Part shown: positions 57,090-64,000 of the stretch, one piece after another
Layout: each line of letters opens with the position of its first letter
How positions within the stretch are numbered: the first letter of the stretch is position 1
NCBI RefSeq assembly: GCF_945859685.1
Contig: NC_079148.1
Location: 22,021,946-22,085,945 of the forward strand
DNA length: 64,000 nt
Direction of reading: 5' to 3'
Origin: Eupeodes corollae
Lineage: Eukaryota > Arthropoda > Insecta > Diptera > Syrphidae
Position numbers and translations under genes: made by a program
The notes under the pieces: generated by a model
The model's database searches: none
What the model saw: only the letters and a program-made list of their open reading frames with translations
What the model was told of the DNA's origin: nothing

Positions 57090-58515
57090 GAACTTGTGTC
57101 TATTAGATTCGATTAAAAGTTATGTTGTTGTCTTGCTTAGCCTTGATTTATTTTTAAAACCCAAAGGCTAAACATTTTTAACCTTTTTTTTAAAAGAGTT
57201 TCCATTATTGACCTTAAGCATTTTTTTGTTTCAATTTTTAAACGATGTTTTCTCTGTGGAATTCCTTACATTTTGATGTGCCTTGACTTTTTCAGGAATT
57301 TTCATGGAAGTTATTTGGTTCTTAAGTTCAAAAAATGTTTGGTTTTAAAGTTTTAAGGTACAATTTTTGAAGAGCTTGAGTGTTCTGCTTTTGACAGTGT
57401 CAGTTTATTTATTTTGTTTGAGGATGTGTTCAAAGTGAACTTGTGTCTATTAGAATCGATTAAAAGTTTTGTTGTTGTTAAGCCTTGATTTATTTTTAAA
57501 ACCGAAAGGCTAAACATTTAGGACCTTTTTTGTTGATTTTTGTATTTAAAGAATGCAAAAAGGTTTCCATTATTGACCTTAAGCATTTTTTTGTTTCAAT
57601 TTTTAAACGATGTTTTTTCTGTGGAATTCCTTACATTTTGATGTGCCTTGACTTTTTTAGGAATTTTCATGGAAGTTATTTGGTTCTTAAGTTCAAAAAA
57701 TGTTTGGTTTTAAAGTTTTTTTTTTGAAGAGCTTGAGTGTTCTGCTTTTGACAGTGTCAGTTTATTTATTTCGTTTAAGGATGTGTTCATAGTGAACTTG
57801 TGTCTATTAGAATCGATTAAAAGTTTTGTTGTTGTCTTGTTTAGCATTGATTTATTTTTTAAAACCCAAAAGCTAAACATTTAGGACCTTTTTAGTTAAT
57901 TTGTATTTAAAGAATATAAAAGGGTTTCCGGTATTGACCTTAAGCATTTTTTTTTTTCAATTTTTAAACGATGTTTTTTCTGTGGAATTCCTTACATTTT
58001 GATGTGCCTTGACTTTTTCAGGAATTTTAATGGAAGTTATTTGGTTCTTGAGTTCAAAAAATGTTTGGTTTTAAAGTTGTTTTTTTTTGAATAGCTTGAG
58101 TGTTCTGCTTTTGACAGTGTCAGTTTATTTATTTTGTTTAAGGATGTGTTCAAAGTGAACTTGTGTCTATTAGAATCGATTAAAAGTTTTGTTGTTGTCT
58201 TGTTAAGCCTTGATTTATTTTCAAAACCCAAAGGCTAAACATTTAGGACCTTTTTTGTTAATTTTTGTATTTAAAGAATGCAAAAGAGTTTCCATTACTG
58301 AACTTTTCATTTTTTTAATGATACTTTCCCTCTGGAATTCCTTACATTTTGATTTGCCTTAACTTTTTCAGCAGTTTTTATGGAAATTATTTTGTTCTCA
58401 AGTTCAAAAATGTTTGGTTTTAATGTTTTAAGGTACAATTTTTGAACAGCTTGAGTGTTCTGCTTTTGACAGTGTCAGTTTATTTATTTTGTTTGAGGAT
58501 GTGTTAAAAGTGAAC
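57090..58515. repeat. tandem repeat, four units of ~355 bp
   Basis: Units start at 'gaacttgtgtctattaga' (57090, 57437, 57794, 58157), and the array ends at about 58512 with a partial 'gaac'. Each unit contains 'gccttgatttatttt', 'aggctaaacattt', 'gtttccattattgaccttaagc', 'gtggaattccttacattttgatg', 'catggaagttatttggttct' and 'gagtgttctgcttttgacag'. Spacings of 347, 357, 363 and 355 bp differ by small indels in poly-T and poly-A runs. Reading frames in it are not conserved between units. Confidence 0.92.
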
Positions 58516-58675
58516 ATTCAAAGCTGTTTAATCGCTACAGGAAATTCTTTATTTCGTTTACTTAAGTTGTTGAGGGTCATGGGAATTTTCTTTGGAATAA
58601 ATTTACAGTTAAAACAATATTTGTTTGTATTTTACAATTTCTTCTAAGCTCGAATTTGGATTCTTTAAATGACAG

Positions 58676-58985
58676 TAGTACCCGTGGCATGATGGTTAGT
58701 GCGATGCACTGTGCACTGTCATGCCAGAGGTCTTGGGTTGATCCCTGCCTGTGCCACCTAAAGTTTTTTTTCAAGGGTACTGCCTCTTGCGAGGAATTGA
58801 CAAACTCTCCAAGAGTAATTCTTGTTATGAAAAGTGCTTTCTCAAATTTGCTTTTCCGATTCGGCTTAAAACTGTAGGTCCCTTCATCCCTGACAACAGT
58901 ACTCGCACACAGGAATGGTTGAGAGTTGTCACTAGGCCCTAGTTCTGAAACGGACTGTTGCGCCACCCAATTTCTTTATTTTTAT
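58676..58985 (+). mobile_element. tRNA-derived SINE, best complete copy
   Basis: It is flanked by TTTAAATGACAG at 58664-58675 and 58986-58997. The head 'acccgtggcatgatggttagtgcg' resembles a tRNA 5' half with an A box. 'cttgggttgatccctgcc' is a B box lacking one base relative to GGTTCGATCCC. A non-tRNA body follows, and the 3' end is 'gttgcgccacccaatttctttatt'. At about 310 bp it is the reference for the other five copies. Mobilisation would need a partner LINE, which is not identified. Confidence 0.92.
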
Positions 58986-58997
58986 TTTAAATGACAG

Positions 58998-59993
58998 CCA
59001 AAGGTTTTTAAAAACCATATTTTCGATAGCACAAATATTTCATTTTCACTTTTTGAAAATGGGAACAATTATCGAAATTTTAATCACTTATTTTCCCCAA
59101 GTTTAACAAAATATATTTAAAAAAAAAAAACAGAACAAGAAACCAAACAAAAGCTTTCAATTCATTAATCATACTCATATTTGTCATAACTTAAATGTGG
59201 CAACTCTATAACTGAGCTACAATAAATATAAAACGAAAAGCTTTTAAGATTGACTACCTTTAGTATATATACCTATCTTTTTCTCTCACAAAATTTCCCC
59301 TCTTTCTATGATGCATTTTTCCAGCACAACAAAATATTTAAATGTGAAATTCATTGAATTGAAACATTAAAACAAAACTTCTCTATTTTTCTCTCGAATC
59401 TCGAATGAAATTGAATTTCTAGAACGCAACATCAAATAGTTGTAGGTATACCTACAAAATACGCTCGCTCAGCTTTACATTGAATATTTCATTTAAAATT
59501 AAATATGAAAATGAAATAAAACGAAACATTAAATTTTATGATAATGATAATCGAATTACAAATGGTAAATGTTAAATAAAATAAAAAACAATTGAAAACT
59601 TAACGAACGTATAGTTTAGTGTTATTATTTGTCATTTTCTGCACAAGTTCCTCGGATTATAAGAAATATTGTTGTTGTTGCTGTTGTTAAGAATGTCAGA
59701 ATTTGTTGCGTATTTGCTTTTTTTGTTTTGCTCTGGAGGCGAATGTGGGTGGTAGAAGGTAATAAGTGCGTCTCGATTATAGCAACAGACATTTTAACCC
59801 AAATGTGCAAAATGGCGTAAAATTTTAAGTAGCCTACTGTTTACATCTTCTTAACACGATAAAAATTATCTGAATTAAAAGCATTTAACTATATTTTAAT
59901 ATAAGTTTTATCAAAGACAATTGTTGAACACGCCCATATGACAGTGACAGTTCAATGATACAAAAACTTAACGAATATAATTTAATTTGACAT
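58998..59993. other. no recognisable feature
   Basis: AT-rich DNA with a GTTGTTGTT run near 59670-59690. The two overlapping 61-63-codon frames at 59625-59820 are antisense to each other and have no family support. Confidence 0.45.
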
Positions 59994-60336
59994 TGGCTGC
60001 GTTCAATCTTGTGTTGGATAGGTGGATTTTTAGATACCTTATTGAACGAGTTGGATAGCTGTCAAAAAATAAAAACGACTTTAAGCTGTTTAGTCAAAAT
60101 TATTCTAAGATAAAATTTAATTCAACTGATTCGTCGGACTATGAGTACTATTGACAATACCTAGATATAGTTTGGAAGAATTTTGATCTCATTTCTGTCA
60201 GATACCTACATACCCCAAAAATTCTTGGATACCTTTTTTGACATCTGAGCTGTTTTTGAGTAGTTGCTCTTTTACACGTAATACACCAACAATAAGGTTT
60301 TCGGATACCCCATCTTTCTGAGATTGAACGCAGCCA
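59994..60336. mobile_element. MITE with long imperfect terminal inverted repeats
   Basis: The ends are perfect inverted copies of TGGCTGCGTTCAATCT and remain similar for about 50 bp (GGATA..., then ACCTTATTG). Further inside, 'ttggatagctgtcaaaaaat' and 'ttttttgacatctgagctg' continue the symmetry. The flanking octamers TTTGACAT and TTTAAAAT agree at 6 of 8 positions, compatible with a hAT-type 8-bp duplication. There is no coding capacity. Confidence 0.7.
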
Positions 60337-62299
60337 TTTAAAATATCAAAGTGTCAAAATATGGACAAAGAATATGTCATTTGGGGTATTTTAACTATGA
60401 TATACGTCAGTAGGAACCCGGTTAAAAATTTGACCATTTCTTTTTTCACGAAACAGTTTCACTTACAACTTTTTTACTTAAACATTATTTCTTTTTTTGA
60501 TTTATTGTTGATAACTTAGTAATGCAAAAAGAGAATGCAAGGCAGTGAAAACCTTCGACTTTGTTTCTTTAGTACATATTTAAATGTTTGGTACTGACAT
60601 TTGGTATACACATACACATTTATATTGATTTACAACTCGCTAAAGTCTGTAAAGGATGCCGTTCCCTAATTGAATTTTCAGGCTTCTCCTTTCTTGGTTT
60701 TTTTTTATTTGTGATTTACGAGAACATTTTTTGGCTGGCAAGTTCAAGGTCTACATTCCTTTCTTATATTTATATGTACTGTACAGTGTACATGCAACAA
60801 TTATTGTGCTTCATGGATCAAAAAATACCATAATGCCACAAGTGATTTAAATCATGATGTTAAACTCTTAAAACATCAGAAGGTACCCTTCGTATGAGTA
60901 AATGAAGTTTAATCATAGGAAAAAAAACCTTTAAAGCTATTATAATCCAATTGTAATGAGGGGATTAGTTCCAACTGAGCAGTTGTGACAGTTAAGGGAA
61001 CTAGCGAATGACATATGATATGACAGCTAAACATTTTTACCACCAACATTAAAGACAGAGACAACAATGATATAAGGCCGGCGAATGGAAACAAAAACTA
61101 ATCCGTTTGGTGTTTAAGGCTCTTGTCTAGACAAGTGTTTCTGAAATTAACCATGTGGTGTCGCTGCCACAGTCTTTAGTGGTCATCGGATGGGATGGGT
61201 TAAAAAAAAAAGGAAAATTATAGATAAAATGGTTAAAACGATATCAAAAATGATGGTTAAATGGGTTGATTGTAGCTTGTAGACCTAGACCTAAACTGTA
61301 TACCGCAATCAACAAACCATAAGCAATATAAACGAACAGCTTCACCGGCTCGGCTAAGTATCGAAACCAAGCCAGTTACACATTACAAAGCAAACATAGG
61401 TAAACCATGCTGTGTGCTATACAAATACCTTTAGTCAATAAAAAAAAAAAAGAACCCGAATAGCATTATGTACATTTGGAATAAAAAAGCCACCGACCCT
61501 ACCGGCAGCATTTAGAAACCACTGACAATAAGAATATACTTATCCCTATCCACCTATCGACCGCACCCCCACATCACGGCCAAGGGTTGAATTAAATTCA
61601 AGCGAAAGACAGTAATAAAGGCAAAATGTATACTTAAAGTGGCCATTGTATACAGATATAGAGGGCGCTGTGTGCAAATGGAAGGTTATTTCAAATGGCA
61701 AATTGATTGGAAAAGTAATCAAATAAAATAAAAAAAATAGAAATAGAAATAAAACTCAAGCATAGAAATGGGCGGGAAAGCATTGCACACTAAACGGTAT
61801 AGTAAGCTCCTCCGCAGCGAGTAGTACAAAATAAATGTGTGGTTTTGCTTTTTACCCTAGATGGGAATTGGTATCGAACAGAATAATAATTTTATTTCCA
61901 CTCGGCTAGTGGTGGAGAAAATTAATTGTTATTAGGTAGGCAAAAGGTAGGTATATACGCTTTGGTAGTTTGGTTATTGGGGTCTTGAAGAAAAAGTTAA
62001 GTGTAAACACGATTAACAGAAAGTAAATACAATATACATTTATATACCTACAAAACAATGGAGTTTAATTGGGGGCTAAAATGAATAAAAATTAATGTAA
62101 CCTTTGTATAGATAACAATTAGATGTTGGAATTAATGTTTAACAAAGGTGCTTACATTTTACATGAATATATATTTTGGATAAAGGGAAGAGCTACATAG
62201 TTAGATAAAAAGGTTTCTTCAGCCCGATTTTCTTATCAGAAATAAAAGACTTTTGAACGGTACTTATTCACACGAATGTACGAAGTTGGCTGTAGTTTT
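60337..62299. other. no recognisable feature
   Basis: AT-rich DNA with A-runs. The 81-residue frame at 60588-60833 is hydrophobic by composition only. No element ends were found. Confidence 0.45.
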
Positions 62300-62620
62300 A
62301 ATCAACTGTCAACTATCAACTTATGTGATTGTCAACTATCAATTGATAGTTGGAAAATGTTCACTTCTCGGTCATCTAGAAATTTAGAATGACATTTAAG
62401 TACGAATTGTTCAAACTTGTTTGTTGTTTTAATGCGAATGTCAACAATCAGTTGATTTGATTATCAACTGTCAATTGATAGTTCAAAACTATTAAAACTC
62501 CGTCTTCTAAAATTAAAAAAAATTCCATCAACATACATATGTATTTCATTTTCAGTTATTAAAACTCTTCTAATCAACTTGTTAAATGTCAAACTTTGAT
62601 ATTTGACAAGTTGATTGAAG
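62300..62620. repeat. cluster of palindromes and short inverted repeats
   Basis: ACTATCAATTGATAGT (about 62335-62350) is a perfect palindrome. A near copy (actgtcaattgatagt) occurs at about 62467-62482, with further partial copies near 62302-62322 and 62438-62460. A hairpin of aatcaacttgt with acaagttgatt spans about 62571-62616. It may be a foldback element or part of a MITE. Confidence 0.5.
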
Positions 62621-62639
62621 TTATAGTTCATAGTTGCGA

Positions 62640-64000
62640 AGCACCAACAAGCCGCGGAAACGGACGGATTTACTGTTGACAACCAATGCAAACCAATAAA
62701 GGACAACGAACTTCGGATATGCACGTGGAATGTTAAGGAAGAATTAGCGGAGGCCCTAGACCGCTATAAAGCAGATATCACCGCCATCCAGGAAATACGA
62801 TGGGATGGGCCGGTCAAAAAGAGGATGAAAAACTGCGATATTTACTATGGTGACTGCTACCACGAAAACCAACAGCGCTTATTTGGATGCGGCTTCGTCA
62901 TTGGAGCCAGACTTAGGCGAGAAGTCTTGAGCTATAGGTGCATCAATGAGCACCTCATGACTATACGCATCAAGGCCAAATTCGGCAACATTAGCCTGAT
63001 ATGCGCGCACGCCCCCACAGAAGAGAAAGACGACAAGACCAAAGATATGTTCTTCGATCTCCTAGACAAAACATATGAACAGTGCCCAATGCCAAGCGAG
63101 GAAGGGAACACAACTTTGGTGGAATAATCGGGAAGAACAGCCTGCACGACAACACTTCCGACAAAGGATTCAGGCTCATAGATTTTGCTGCTGGGCGAAA
63201 CGTCATAGTAGCCCGTACGTGTTTTCCAAACCTCAACATCCACAAAGGAACTTGGACTTCTCCAGATCAATCTACCGTCAACCCGATTGACCATATTGCG
63301 ATCGACGCCAGACACGCTTCCACAATCATGGATGTACGAACTTTCCGAGGAGCTAACATCGACTCGGACCACTTCCTCGTTGTAGCCAAGATAGCACTTC
63401 GGATTTCCAGACCCAAGGCAAGACAGAGAGGTGCGGGGAAAAGATATAACATTGCTACAATTGCCAGAGATCGCCAAATCCTTTTCCGACCGAGTTACAA
63501 GTAACCTCTCTCGAAGTTCTCTGCCGCCACCACAATGTATCGAAAACCAGTGGTAACAGTGCCAAAATCAATCAGAGATGTGCTGGGTTTCAAACAGCCA
63601 CCAATAAGGAACCCTTGGTTTGATGAGGAATGTCGCCAGGCAAATGCAGCCAAACAACAGGCAAGCAAAGCGGCGCTGCATAAAAGGACGAGAGCTGCTC
63701 GTGAGCTCTATGAGCAGACGAGGCGAGAGGAACGCCGGCTTCTCAGAAGGAAAAAGAGGGGGCATGAGAAGAGTGCGGTCGAAGATGTTGAGGGGTATAA
63801 AAGCAGGAATGAAGTTCGAAAGTTTTATGAACAGGTGAAACGAAATTCACAGGTACATAAACCTAGAACCGAAGGCTGCAATAACGAAAGTGGAAACATC
63901 ATAGTGGAACCTCAGTCAATGCTGAGGATATGGAAGAACCACTTCTGCAGACTGTATAACGGCGACGAAGAACTGAATTCCGCTGCCAGGCAGGATGATC
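62640..64000 (+). pseudogene. RTE-type LINE: endonuclease and RT start, runs off the window
   Basis: Frame one (to 63127) has LRICTWNVK, ITAIQEIRWDG (catalytic Glu), GCGFVIGARL and ISLICAHAPTEEKDD, the AP-endonuclease domain of RTE LINEs. A frame break at about 63082-63100 removes the GDFNAK motif. Frame two (63082-63504) continues EHNFGGIIGKNSLHDNTSDKGFRLIDFA, NPIDHIAIDARH and the catalytic SDH motif (DSDHFLVVAK). After a stop at 63504 the linker resumes (PPIRNPWFDEECRQANAAKQ, RRKKRGHEKSAVEDVEGYKSR, NEVRKFYEQVKRN, IIVEPQSMLRIWKNHFCRLYNG), leading into RT beyond the window. It is better preserved than most LINEs here. Confidence 0.85.

Noticed and set aside
58676..58985. tRNA gene at the head of the repeat
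   Set aside because: A- and B-box-like sequence is present, but there is no full cloverleaf, and the unit is repeated with target duplications, so it is a SINE.

Overview
The window looks like nuclear DNA of an insect, most likely a fly (Diptera). It is strongly AT-rich, has no dense coding and no operons, and is packed with decayed transposons typical of dipteran genomes: mariner, Tc1, Tigger/pogo, Jockey-, Loa- and RTE-type LINEs and a tRNA-derived SINE. I assign order from this repeat content and the overall style of the sequence. I cannot name the species.

Only one convincing host-gene piece is visible: a first coding exon on the minus strand (20413-21078). It encodes the start of a type II membrane protein and ends at a clean phase-0 splice donor. 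The rest of that gene would lie to the left, past introns that may contain much of the repeat-rich DNA at 1-20 kb. A GC-richer stretch at 54.5-56.8 kb resembles a promoter/5'UTR region of another gene, but no exon there can be called firmly.

Layout. 1-8 kb: mariner fragments on both strands, duplicated LINE reverse-transcriptase scraps, and an RTE fragment. 10.7-13.7 kb: a full copy of an unidentified ~1.3 kb repeat (called R here), followed by a dead Tigger/pogo element. 15.1-20.1 kb: a second R copy broken by a SINE and a complete but dead Tc1 element, then a LINE 3' end, then another Tc1 carrying a nested SINE. 23-30 kb: Loa-type LINE 3' ends with RNase H, mariner scraps and a SINE. 32.7-33.4 kb: a degenerate tandem repeat. 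34.4 kb: a possible hammerhead ribozyme. 36.3-40.1 kb: an RTE element split by a Loa-type LINE, then a minus-strand Jockey piece. 41.9-43.8 kb: a SINE next to a composite satellite whose unit appears to derive from mariner transposase coding sequence. 44-45.3 kb: Jockey RT. 48.4-53.2 kb: nested Tc1, R and mariner. 57.1-58.5 kb: a ~355 bp tandem repeat, then the best SINE copy. 60 kb: an inverted-repeat MITE. 62.6-64 kb: the 5' half of an RTE LINE running off the window.

The ORFs inside transposons are all damaged by stops, frameshifts or internal deletions, except the partial one at the left edge, which is open as far as it can be seen. Many long ORFs are chance reading frames in AT-rich DNA. 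Boundaries given for old fragments are by-eye estimates. Boundaries with target-site duplications or paired terminal repeats are more exact.
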